In this document: positions 6,762 through 13,614 of the stretch, piece by piece
Layout: each line of letters opens with the position of its first letter
Numbering within the stretch: position 1 is the stretch's first letter
Source of the DNA: an uncultured Clostridia bacterium
GTDB taxonomy: Bacteria; Bacillota; Clostridia; Christensenellales; UBA1242
Direction: 5' to 3'
DNA: 30,160 nt
Assembly: GCA_945937975.1 (NCBI GenBank)
Contig: CAMEUD010000004.1
Location: 1-30,160, forward strand
Program-made: the position numbers and the translations under genes
The notes under the pieces: model-generated
Told to the model about the DNA's origin: nothing
The model's input: only the letters and a program-made list of their open reading frames with translations
The model's database searches: none

Positions 6762-7404
6762 GAAATTCAGTGAATTTATAGAAGAAGGAATGTGGGGTTC
6801 CGCATTGAGAAGAAGTAATACAAGTGAAGAAAGAAGAGAAGATAAGGACAACACTCAATACATTGATTTAGGTCTACCATCAGGAACTTTATGGGCTGAC
6901 AGAAATATCGGTGCCACAGAACCTGAAGAATATGGAGATTTTTATGCTTGGGGTGAAACAGAACCTAAAAAAGAATATACTTGGAATACTTATAAATGGG
7001 ATGTATATTGTACCAAATATAATAAAAAAGATGGTAAGACTGTTCTTGAACCAGAAGATGATGTTGTTTATCTAAAGACAAAAGGCGAAGCACATATACC
7101 TACTGAAGAACAAATTAAAGAACTAATAGATAATACTACTTCTAAATATAAAACAATTAATGGAATTGTAGGTAGATTGTATAAATCTAACATTAATGAT
7201 AATACTATCTTTCTACCATTTGCAGGTAATTGTGATGTTTCTTCTATTACAGGTATAAAACGTTTTTCTCGTTATTGGTCTTCATCTCTTTATTCACCTA
7301 ATCACCAAATGGCTTATTATCTCTATGCTATTTATGATAATTCTGTTATATTTGTCAAGGATCGTTATGTTGGGTTATCGGTTAGAGGTGTAAAGGATAA
7401 ATAA
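6754..7404 (+). CDS. Capsid-targeted FISUMP-domain protein, copy 2 (216 aa)
   Basis: Same plan as copy 1: leader MLKKFSEFIEE|G, the GMWGSALRRSNTSEERRED module, then a FISUMP domain (DLGLPSGTLWADRNIGA, YGDFYAWGETEPKKEYTW, WSSSLYS ... GLSVRGVKD). The ATG lies inside the stop region of the retropepsin gene, and no separate promoter is visible, so it depends on the upstream late promoter. The segment from about residue 165 to 208 differs from copies 1 and 3 while the framework is retained. Confidence 0.85.
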   Translation: MLKKFSEFIEEGMWGSALRRSNTSEERREDKDNTQYIDLGLPSGTLWADRNIGATEPEEYGDFYAWGETEPKKEYTWNTYKWDVYCTKYNKKDGKTVLEPEDDVVYLKTKGEAHIPTEEQIKELIDNTTSKYKTINGIVGRLYKSNINDNTIFLPFAGNCDVSSITGIKRFSRYWSSSLYSPNHQMAYYLYAIYDNSVIFVKDRYVGLSVRGVKDK

Positions 7405-7425
7405 TATTTTTATTGATTTTCATAA
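7379..7425 (+). repeat. 47-bp direct repeat, copy B
   Basis: Identical by eye to 6166-6212. In this copy the late box has changed to CATAACTA. Confidence 0.8.
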
Positions 7426-7427
7426 CT

Positions 7428-8075
7428 ATGATTAAAAAATTTAGTGAATTCATAGAAGAAGGAATGTGGGGTTCTGCATTAAAAAGATCTAACACGGGAG
7501 AAGAAAGAAGAGAAGATAAAGACAACACTCAATACATTGATTTAGGACTCCCATCAGGAACTTTATGGGCTGACAGAAATATCGGTGCTACAGAACCAGA
7601 AGAATATGGTGATTTTTATGCTTGGGGTGAAACAGAACCTAAAAATGAATATACTTGTGATAACTATAAATGGGGTAAAAAATCTACCAAATATAATAAA
7701 AAAGATGGAAAGACTGTTCTTGACCCAGAAGATGATGTCGTTTATTTAAAGACAAAAGGTAAAGCACATATACCTACTGAAGAACAAATTAAAGAACTAA
7801 TAGATAATACGACTACTGAAAATCAAACAATTAATGGAGTTGCAGGTAAATTGTATAAATCTAAAGTTAATGATAATACTATCTTTCTACCATATGCAGG
7901 TGATTGGTTTTTTTCTTCTAGTGCTAAACGCCTATGGTCTCGTTCTTGTTCTTCATCTATTGATTCATCTAATCACCACAAAGTTCATTATTTATTTTCT
8001 GGTCGTTTTAGTAATAATATAATTGAACTTGATCGTTATAATGGTTTTTCAGTTAGGGGTGTAAAGGATAAATAG
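7428..8075 (+). CDS. Capsid-targeted FISUMP-domain protein, copy 3 (215 aa)
   Basis: I chose the ATG at 7428 over an in-frame TTG at 7413 because it gives MIKKFSEFIEE, matching the paralogs. The leader, GMWGSALKRSNTGEERRED module and FISUMP domain are present. The first ~150 bp are nearly identical to copy 1, so copy 3 may be a hybrid or recent duplicate. The C-terminal part (CSSSIDSSNHHKVHY ... RYNGFSVRGVKD) is divergent. It is 23 bp downstream of copy 2, with only a degenerate late box (CATAACTA) between. Confidence 0.83.
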   Translation: MIKKFSEFIEEGMWGSALKRSNTGEERREDKDNTQYIDLGLPSGTLWADRNIGATEPEEYGDFYAWGETEPKNEYTCDNYKWGKKSTKYNKKDGKTVLDPEDDVVYLKTKGKAHIPTEEQIKELIDNTTTENQTINGVAGKLYKSKVNDNTIFLPYAGDWFFSSSAKRLWSRSCSSSIDSSNHHKVHYLFSGRFSNNIIELDRYNGFSVRGVKDK

Positions 8076-8096
8076 TTTGATTTTCACACCTTTTTT
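8057..8096 (+). terminator. Possible weak terminator after the FISUMP cluster
   Basis: GGTGT near 8059 can pair with ACACC at 8086-8090, followed by six T. The stem is short and interrupted, so this is tentative. Confidence 0.3.
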
Positions 8097-8105
8097 GTTA
8101 TATTT
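8091..8105 (+). promoter_or_regulatory. Early/middle-type promoter motif
   Basis: TTTTTTGTTATATTT, 5 bp before the ATG at 8111. Confidence 0.55.
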
Positions 8106-8110
8106 AAGTT

Positions 8111-8734
8111 ATGGATAAAGTAAAACAAAATAAAACATTTATACCTTTAGGTGCATCTAATCATGTATTGTCTGAAAGGAGTGATCATGATTTTTATGCA
8201 ACAGATCCGAAAGCTGTAAGATTTCTGATTGAAAATGAAAAGTTCAATAATAATATTTGGGAACCAGCGACAGGTATGGGTCATATAGCGAATGAGTTTA
8301 TTCAGAGTGGGTTTAATGTCAAAATGACTGATTTATTTGAATATGATGTTGATGGTTGTGATACGGGAGTTGATTTTCTTCAATGTAATGAAATTTTTGA
8401 TGGTGATATAGTTACTAATCCACCATATAATAAATCAACTGAATTTGTGGAACATGCACTCAAATTAATACCTGAAGGAAATAAAGTTGTGATGTTTCTT
8501 AAAATACAATTTCTAGAAACCACAAAAAGATATGAACAGATATTTAAGATAAATCCACCTAAAAAGATCTATGTTGCTGTAAAAAGATTCGCATGTAAAA
8601 AAGATGGTGATTTTACAAAAGATTTGGGTTCTGCGTTATGTTATTGTTGGTTTGTTTGGGAAAAAGGTTTTAAAGGAGATCCAATAATTAAATGGTTTAA
8701 TTATGATAATAACATAGAAAATAGTTTGTGGTGA
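8111..8734 (+). CDS. Adenine-specific DNA methyltransferase, 207 aa
   Basis: A small SAM-dependent N6-adenine methylase. Motif I is EPATGMGH (residues 51-58), and an acidic residue follows the next strand (MTDLFEYD). The catalytic motif IV is NPPY (103-106). The order of motif I before NPPY fits a compact phage orphan methylase without a target recognition domain. The protein ends in Leu-Trp, like four other methylases in the window. It is preceded by the early-type promoter motif and sits alone between two late cargo units. Likely role: modifying phage DNA against host restriction (inference). Confidence 0.85.
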   Translation: MDKVKQNKTFIPLGASNHVLSERSDHDFYATDPKAVRFLIENEKFNNNIWEPATGMGHIANEFIQSGFNVKMTDLFEYDVDGCDTGVDFLQCNEIFDGDIVTNPPYNKSTEFVEHALKLIPEGNKVVMFLKIQFLETTKRYEQIFKINPPKKIYVAVKRFACKKDGDFTKDLGSALCYCWFVWEKGFKGDPIIKWFNYDNNIENSLW

Positions 8735-8739
8735 TTATT

Positions 8740-8747
8740 CATAAATA
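8740..8747 (+). promoter_or_regulatory. Late-type promoter box CATAAATA
   Basis: 18 bp before the ATG at 8766. Confidence 0.6.
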
Positions 8748-8765
8748 AATAATAAAAAAGTTTTT

Positions 8766-9596
8766 ATGATACAGAAATTTGAAGAATTTATAAAACTTAA
8801 TGAAAGTTTTCAAAGCTCTAAATTAAAAGATATTGTTGGTGAACATGGAAAACCAAAAGGCAACAGATATATTCACTATAAGGGTCAAAGAGGTTTAGAT
8901 TTTTCTCATGAAAATCCATTATATGATCTCAAAGATGATGAAATTTTAGGTGTTGTTGCTGATGAACAAGAATTTAATGATTTAAATTCAAAATCAAAAC
9001 ATCCTTTATTTGGTGTAGAACTTCAAGATGATTCAATACTAGTTATAGGTGTTAAACCAAAAGAAATAGAAAAACGTATTGAATCAAGACATAAAGGTAA
9101 TTTGGGTAAATATTATGGTGATCCTCATACACCAAGAATGCAAAAGAAATTACTTTCTGATCAACACAAAAAAAATCTTCAAAATGTTATATATTATTTA
9201 AATTCTAATCCTGAATATTATGATATTTTAGATAATTTTATAAATAAATATTGGAGTGATGCTGATTTGGATTATGATGAGGGCGAATACATATTAGATG
9301 ATGGAGAAGAAATTTCTGTTGGTGATAGAAATATGAGTGTCATTATAAATTACAGTGTTTACCATAGTGATACGACTCGTAAATATGGTGCGGATTATTA
9401 TGATGTAACTTGGTCTATTGATAGTGTTGAATTATATGATGAAGAAACTGAAGATTCATTTGATATTATTACTGAAATTGGTGGTGAGTTGGCTAAACGA
9501 ATACAAAATATTGAAGATCGCACAGAAACGGATGTGGAGGGTGATATATATGATTATTATGATTATTATGGTGTAAGTCCATCAGATTTTTATTAA
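8766..9596 (+). CDS. Capsid-targeted protein of unknown function, 276 aa
   Basis: The N-terminus MIQKFEEFIKLNES is a clear internal-protein-like leader with an L-N-E|S site at Glu13. I do not recognise the body. It has a basic middle segment (SRHKGNLGKYYGDPHTPRMQKK) and then an acidic, Tyr-rich C-terminal half (DADLDYDEGEYILDDGEE; YDYYDYYGVSPSDFY). No membrane segment is apparent. A late promoter box and a downstream terminator make it a single-gene unit placed between two DNA-metabolism genes. Its most likely class is packaged cargo. Confidence 0.7.
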   Translation: MIQKFEEFIKLNESFQSSKLKDIVGEHGKPKGNRYIHYKGQRGLDFSHENPLYDLKDDEILGVVADEQEFNDLNSKSKHPLFGVELQDDSILVIGVKPKEIEKRIESRHKGNLGKYYGDPHTPRMQKKLLSDQHKKNLQNVIYYLNSNPEYYDILDNFINKYWSDADLDYDEGEYILDDGEEISVGDRNMSVIINYSVYHSDTTRKYGADYYDVTWSIDSVELYDEETEDSFDIITEIGGELAKRIQNIEDRTETDVEGDIYDYYDYYGVSPSDFY

Positions 9597-9605
9597 ATAA
9601 TATTA

Positions 9606-9636
9606 GAAAGGAGTGAAAAATCACTCCTTTTTTGTT
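9606..9636 (+). terminator. Rho-independent terminator
   Basis: AAAGGAGTGA / TCACTCCTTT stem with a short A loop and T run. The T run is also the start of the next promoter motif. Confidence 0.85.
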
Positions 9637-9642
9637 ATATTT
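9628..9642 (+). promoter_or_regulatory. Early/middle-type promoter motif
   Basis: TTTTTTGTTATATTT, 8 bp before the ATG at 9651, overlapping the T run of the preceding terminator. Confidence 0.55.
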
Positions 9643-9650
9643 TAATATGT

Positions 9651-9926
9651 ATGATAACATTAAATAAAGATAAAATACAAATTAAATATATAACTGGTAT
9701 CTATAAGTTATTAGATGGATACCCTACACCATTAGATGTGTTATATGAAAGTTGTACAGAAACCATAGATGATTCTCTTTTTTCAATGGAGAAGATGGGA
9801 AACAGATATGATTGGAGTGAAAATTTAACACAAAAAGTTAGTGAGATTGAAAAATATTTAACTGAACATAATTATATTCAGAAATCTGGAAAGAAATTTA
9901 AAATTATAAATACCCCTTGGCAATGA
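9651..9926 (+). CDS. Small protein of unknown function, possibly winged-helix, 91 aa
   Basis: Not recognised. It is mixed alpha/beta by eye. The C-terminal part (VSEIEKYLTEHNYIQKSGKKFKIINT) reads like the recognition helix and wing of a winged-helix domain, but this is only a guess. It lies directly upstream of the helicase N-half, and its stop overlaps that gene's ATG by 4 bp (ATGA at 9923-9926), so the two are probably translated together from the early-type promoter. In T4, gene 40 lies between uvsX and gene 41, but I see no sequence basis to call this gp40. Confidence 0.65.
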   Translation: MITLNKDKIQIKYITGIYKLLDGYPTPLDVLYESCTETIDDSLFSMEKMGNRYDWSENLTQKVSEIEKYLTEHNYIQKSGKKFKIINTPWQ

Positions 9927-10609
9927 AAACGAGTATACAACAAGAAAAGATTATTTTTGCATATATGATCAAGAACCCTACATATCTTCTTCATATTGAC
10001 AAAGATTTTTTTTCCAATGATGACATTCAGTATATCGCAAGTTCAGCTAAACAATTCTTTAAAGAATATAAGGAATCTCCATCTTGCGAACAGATGAAGG
10101 CTATCCTCAAAGATGACAAGAAAGATATTGCACCTGAAATTGTAGATTCAATTTATGATGTTGATATCAATAGTCTTGATAATGAATGGTTGCAACAGAC
10201 AACTGAAGGTTGGATTCGTTGGAGAACATTTAATACAAATTTGTTTAAAGCCGCAAGTTATGCAAAGACAACAGAAGTATCTCTGTCAAATGTAAATGAT
10301 GTTGTGAATAAAGCAACGAGTATGGTTGCAGATACACAACTTGTGAATTTTGATAAAGATATGGGTTTTGATTTTTTTAATCCTGAAAGTCATAAATCTG
10401 TAAAGTCAAATAAAATTCCTTTCACTTGGGAATATTGGAATAAAATATCAAAAGGCGGGCTTGACCATAAAACACTCCATTGTTATATCGGAGGAACCAA
10501 TGTTGGAAAGTGTTGTGAATATTCTACAATCATAAAAGTTAGAAATAAAAGAACTGGTGAAATTAAAGAAATATCAATTGGGGATTTCTTTAATATGTCA
10601 CGGTTATAA
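9923..10609 (+). CDS. gp41-like replicative helicase N-terminal half fused to an atypical N-intein
   Basis: I chose the ATG at 9923 (MKTSIQQEKIIFAYMIKNP) over a TTG at 9917. The protein is the N-terminal domain of a DnaB/T4 gp41-type 5'-3' helicase. It runs into the ATPase domain (PFTWEYWNKISKGGLDHKTLHCYIGG, in part) and stops inside Walker A at GGTNVGK. The next residue (codon at 10511) is Cys1 of an intein: CCEYSTIIKV fits intein block A (C-x3-S-T-x-I), followed by RNKRTGEIKEISIGDFF. The gene ends 32 residues after the junction. This half lacks block B and cannot splice or bind ATP alone. It must join the product of 10634-11836. See that entry and the findings. Confidence 0.88.
   Translation: MKTSIQQEKIIFAYMIKNPTYLLHIDKDFFSNDDIQYIASSAKQFFKEYKESPSCEQMKAILKDDKKDIAPEIVDSIYDVDINSLDNEWLQQTTEGWIRWRTFNTNLFKAASYAKTTEVSLSNVNDVVNKATSMVADTQLVNFDKDMGFDFFNPESHKSVKSNKIPFTWEYWNKISKGGLDHKTLHCYIGGTNVGKCCEYSTIIKVRNKRTGEIKEISIGDFFNMSRL
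10511..10606 (+). other. N-intein (32 residues, split after block A)
   Basis: Cys1 at 10511-10513 through Leu32 at 10604-10606. The length is close to the unusually short N-inteins of atypically split inteins such as AceL-TerL (about 25 residues). Canonical phage gp41 split inteins have N-halves of roughly 90 residues. Confidence 0.85.
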
Positions 10610-10633
10610 ATGAATGTATAAATTTTTTATTAA
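10607..10633 (+). other. Stop-rich gap between the split-intein genes
   Basis: The two halves are in the same reading frame but separated by three in-frame TAA codons (10607, 10619, 10631), the last abutting the ATG at 10634. An in-frame ATG at 10610 gives only a three-codon ORF. TATAAATT at 10617-10624 resembles the late-box variant before 16531. No single indel or substitution would join the halves, so the split looks real. Confidence 0.8.
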
Positions 10634-11086
10634 ATGATTGAATATATTAATTTTGATAGTGATGAAGTTTTTGGTAAATTAAATATGACTATGAATAATT
10701 TACATAATCAAATTGAACGAAAATTTGTAGAAATAAATAATGATTATGATGATTGGCAGATAGAAACTGATAAAGGATGGTCAGATATATCTTGTGTTGG
10801 TAAAACTATTGAATATGAAATGTGGGAAGTAATTACAGAATCTGGAAAAAAATTAATGTGTGCGGATAATCATATTGTTTTTGATGATTCTTTTTCTGAA
10901 ATTTTTGTTAAAGATTTAAACAAAGATACAAGACCCGATAAAATTTGGGTACAAGATGTCAATGGTCAATTACGTTTAGAATTAGTTGTATCTGTTAAAA
11001 ACCTTGGATATTTTGAAAATATGTATGATGTTCAAGTTTCAGATACAAATCATCGTTATTTTACAAATGGTATTTTGAGTCATAAT
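10634..11086 (+). other. C-intein (151 residues, contains blocks B, F and G)
   Basis: From the new start codon to the terminal Asn codon at 11084-11086. The first ~35 residues (MIEYINFDSDEV ...) are not recognisable intein core and may be linker remnant. Confidence 0.82.
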
Positions 11087-11836
11087 TCAATTGTGCTCTG
11101 TAATGATGCTGCTGAATTCGTACGACGGGGTAAGAATACAATTTTTATTACTTGTGAGATGTCACCAGAAAAGGTCGCTCGTAGAATTTCTGCAAACCTT
11201 TTTGACATTACTTTAGATGAATATGATACTTTAGTTGAATCAACAGAAAAAGTTAAGAAGAAACTCAAAAATCTTTCAGCAATGTCAATGTTACCATTGG
11301 GAAAATTGTTTATTAAAGAATTTCCTACTGGTCAATGTACAGTTATGGATGTTGAAAGATATGTAAAAGAAATAGAAGAACAATACAAGATTAAAATTGA
11401 TGTTGTTGTAATTGATTACATCAATATCATGTGTAATTACAGAAACCCAAATAGTGAAAATACATATCTGAAAATAAAAGCATTGGCTGAAGATTTAAGA
11501 GGACTTGCAGTTAAATATGACTTTATTGTTGATACCGCATCACAGATTGGTAGAAATGCTTTGGATTGTTCAGATATTGCGTTAACAGATGTTAGCGAGT
11601 CAATGGGCCTGGCACATACATGCGACTCAATTATAGGTATTATTCAGACAGAAGAGATGAGAATTGGTGAACTTGATGATGAAACTGGTAAGACAATACC
11701 TTATTATTGGTTTAAGGTTTTGAAGATTCGTGAAGGAGAAGGAAAGGACACCAAATTTAGGGTGAACATTATTTATAATAAGATGAAACTTATTGAACAG
11801 ACTGAATCAATTGATATGTTAAGTCATTTCAGATAA
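10634..11836 (+). CDS. C-intein fused to gp41-like helicase C-terminal half
   Basis: Residues 1-151 are the C-intein. GKKLMCADNHIVFDD (71-85) corresponds to block B. YDVQVSDTNHRYFTNG (131-146) is block F. ILSHN (147-151) is block G, with the penultimate His and final Asn, followed by Ser+1 at 11087-11089. There is no endonuclease domain, so this is a mini-intein. The extein continues the gp41 ATPase: SIVLCNDAAEF completes Walker A (GGTNVGK+S), FITCEMSPEKVARRI follows, VVVIDYINIM (Walker B) and DTASQIGRNALD match T4 gp41 closely. The C-terminus (IEQTESIDMLSHFR) is complete, and a terminator follows. After trans-splicing, the product would be a normal hexameric helicase of about 440-480 residues. 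Confidence 0.88.
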   Translation: MIEYINFDSDEVFGKLNMTMNNLHNQIERKFVEINNDYDDWQIETDKGWSDISCVGKTIEYEMWEVITESGKKLMCADNHIVFDDSFSEIFVKDLNKDTRPDKIWVQDVNGQLRLELVVSVKNLGYFENMYDVQVSDTNHRYFTNGILSHNSIVLCNDAAEFVRRGKNTIFITCEMSPEKVARRISANLFDITLDEYDTLVESTEKVKKKLKNLSAMSMLPLGKLFIKEFPTGQCTVMDVERYVKEIEEQYKIKIDVVVIDYINIMCNYRNPNSENTYLKIKALAEDLRGLAVKYDFIVDTASQIGRNALDCSDIALTDVSESMGLAHTCDSIIGIIQTEEMRIGELDDETGKTIPYYWFKVLKIREGEGKDTKFRVNIIYNKMKLIEQTESIDMLSHFR

Positions 11837-11839
11837 AAT

Positions 11840-11872
11840 AAAAAGAGGGAATCAAATGATTCTCTCTTTTAT
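11840..11872. terminator. Bidirectional terminator
   Basis: AAAAGAGGGAATCA pairs with TGATTCTCTCTTTT with one mismatch, followed by a T run, between the convergent helicase and endonuclease genes. The endonuclease stop codon (TGA, minus strand, 11852-11854) lies within the hairpin. Confidence 0.8.
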
Positions 11873-13243
11873 TTGTTTTATAACTTCAGTTATATCTGTT
11901 GAAAAAATTTCCAAAAAATTAAGTTTATTTTGTTTTGCGGTATTTCTTTTTAATACATCTCTTTTTGTCCACACATTAATTGCATTTTTATAAAACTTAC
12001 TATGGTTGGATTTTTCTATCCACACATTTAATTGTTCTATATCTTTAATATTTGTTGAATCAAAAGGATGTTCACCATGAGTCCATATTCCATTTATTTC
12101 TATATATAAATCATAATCAGGTAAATAGAAATCACACACAAAGGGATATTGATTTGTCTTATAATGTTCTTTAAATGAAATATTATTTTTTATCAGATAT
12201 TCTTTAGTTTGTTTTTCAATTTTAGATGTATTAAAAGACTTATTTTTTCGTTTTGTATTATATGTTTTTTTCAATCTATTTTGTTTTTCTTCTTCAGATA
12301 TATTCAACATATAATTTCTCTGTCTTTCAATATTTTCTGGTAATTGTGCAAAGTATTCTACATTATATTTTTGTAGACAAGTATTTTCTCTTTTTTGTTT
12401 TATTTTTGTTTTTTCTTCTTCTGATTTGTTTTGCCAATTCAATTGGTGTTTTTCTTTAGTGATTTGTTTTTGTTCAGATGTTCTATTATTAAGAGATTCT
12501 TTTATTTTTGTCGGGTTGTTATAATGTATATCTCCATTTTGTTGGAGATTTGTATGTTCTGATTTTTTTCGTAATTGTTCATTCGCAAATCCTATTGAAC
12601 CATATTTTTGAATTGTTGTTTCTTTTATTTTATCGATGTTATTGTAATTTTCATCTCCATACAATTTCAATTTAGTTTCTTTAATTTTTGTAGTGTTAAC
12701 AAAATTACCATCATTGTATTTGTCAATTTTAGTTTTAATAGATTGTGTTTTAAATTGCTGGGTTTGAACAAAAAAGTCACATGAATATTTTTTATTGTTG
12801 GTATTTTTTACCTTTTCAATATATTCCTGTGTTTTACTGTAGTTATCAACACCGTATTTCTGTAGACATGTCTGTTTCTGTTTATTTTTTATTTCTGTTG
12901 ATTTTGATGCGACATCAACACCATATTTCTGTAGACATGTCATTTTGGTTTTATTTTGTACATTTTTATCTATAGATGAACAAGTAGGACTACAATGTTG
13001 TAAATAACCGATATTTATACCTTTATATTTTGTTCTCTTATGACAAGTTGGACATAATCCCAATGAACAAGATAAATCATCATTTAAATAGTGGTATATT
13101 TTTTGTGAAAATGTAAAATCATCAGGAAAATTTATTTTTATAATTTCATTATAATGAAGAGGAAAATGTTTCTGAAAATTCTTTTCTGATGTATATCCTA
13201 TTGGATGTGATTTCAGAAATTCTATTAAATCTGTTTTAATCAT
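11852..13243 (-). CDS. Free-standing homing endonuclease, Vsr/PD-(D/E)XK-like, 463 aa
   Basis: Same family as 2962-4140: a four-Cys segment (CPTCHKRTKYKG ... HCSPTC), a long modular middle and a closely similar nuclease domain (YPFVCDFYLPDYDLYIEING, then GEHPFD and NAINVWTKRDV). The middle differs: it contains recurring units of the form CLQKYGVD-x-SK-x-T-x-I (also LKLYGDENYNN, IQKYGSIGFAN), about 22-30 residues apart, likely each contacting DNA. It begins 5 bp downstream of the GIY-YIG gene on the same strand, so they share a transcript. Its position next to the split-intein helicase recalls 'fractured gene' loci, where Vsr-like homing endonucleases accompany split inteins (reported by Dassa and colleagues, from memory). 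Confidence 0.78.
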   Translation of the reverse strand: MIKTDLIEFLKSHPIGYTSEKNFQKHFPLHYNEIIKINFPDDFTFSQKIYHYLNDDLSCSLGLCPTCHKRTKYKGINIGYLQHCSPTCSSIDKNVQNKTKMTCLQKYGVDVASKSTEIKNKQKQTCLQKYGVDNYSKTQEYIEKVKNTNNKKYSCDFFVQTQQFKTQSIKTKIDKYNDGNFVNTTKIKETKLKLYGDENYNNIDKIKETTIQKYGSIGFANEQLRKKSEHTNLQQNGDIHYNNPTKIKESLNNRTSEQKQITKEKHQLNWQNKSEEEKTKIKQKRENTCLQKYNVEYFAQLPENIERQRNYMLNISEEEKQNRLKKTYNTKRKNKSFNTSKIEKQTKEYLIKNNISFKEHYKTNQYPFVCDFYLPDYDLYIEINGIWTHGEHPFDSTNIKDIEQLNVWIEKSNHSKFYKNAINVWTKRDVLKRNTAKQNKLNFLEIFSTDITEVIKQIKERII

Positions 13244-13248
13244 ATTGT

Positions 13249-13563
13249 TTATAGAAATGGATTATTGTTTTCATCCATACATTTGAAATTAGTTTCACAT
13301 TTTTTACAATTGTCTATAAATGAATTAACATCATCATCACTTAAATAAAACCATTCTCCATTTATTGAGTTTAATTTATAAATGTTATGTAAATATGATT
13401 CTATTTTATATGGATAATTTGAATGGAATTTATTAACAAGATATATTTGTTCTGTGTTACCAGTCTGAAGCTGTTTCACTCTTTTTTCGACATTTTTTGA
13501 AACACCTATTTTATAAATGCCATTTTCTTGTATTTTTAATAAATAAACAAATGCAGATTTCAT
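13249..13563 (-). CDS. GIY-YIG nuclease of the T5orf172/MUG113 type, 104 aa
   Basis: I chose the ATG at 13563 (MKSAFVYLLKIQENGIYKIG) because the longer frame adds unrelated residues that overlap Dam. FVYLL and IYKIGVSKNVEKRVKQLQTG form the GIY-YIG core with its conserved Arg; IESYLH supplies the conserved Glu; GEWFYLSDDDV is the typical family close. It is the compact one-domain form. It is divergently placed to dam, shares a transcript with the Vsr-like endonuclease and has a CATAAATA box 4 bp before its ATG. Probable role: mobility or DNA processing, exact target unknown. Confidence 0.82.
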   Translation of the reverse strand: MKSAFVYLLKIQENGIYKIGVSKNVEKRVKQLQTGNTEQIYLVNKFHSNYPYKIESYLHNIYKLNSINGEWFYLSDDDVNSFIDNCKKCETNFKCMDENNNPFL

Positions 13564-13567
13564 AAAA

Positions 13568-13575
13568 TATTTATG
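13568..13575 (-). promoter_or_regulatory. Late-type promoter box CATAAATA (minus strand)
   Basis: TATTTATG on the plus strand, 4 bp before the GIY-YIG start codon; likely serves both minus-strand endonucleases. Confidence 0.55.
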
Positions 13576-13584
13576 ATATTTATA

Positions 13585-13601
13585 TTTTGTTATTTTTATA
13601 T
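13585..13601 (+). promoter_or_regulatory. Early/middle-type promoter motif (variant)
   Basis: TTTTGTTATTTTTATAT, the same 17-mer as at 23417-23433; 13 bp before the dam ATG at 13615. Confidence 0.5.
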
Positions 13602-13614
13602 AAATGAGATAGTT

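Noticed and set aside
10607..10633. Sequencing-error or translational-bypass explanation for the split helicase
   Set aside because: Three in-frame stops lie between two same-frame halves with complete intein blocks on the proper sides. One sequencing error cannot explain this, and there are no T4 gene 60-style bypass signals.
13573..13614. Longer N-terminus for dam
   Set aside because: The extra residues MIFIFCYFYINEIV have no counterpart in the second Dam and would overlap the promoter region; the ATG at 13615 gives the family N-terminus.
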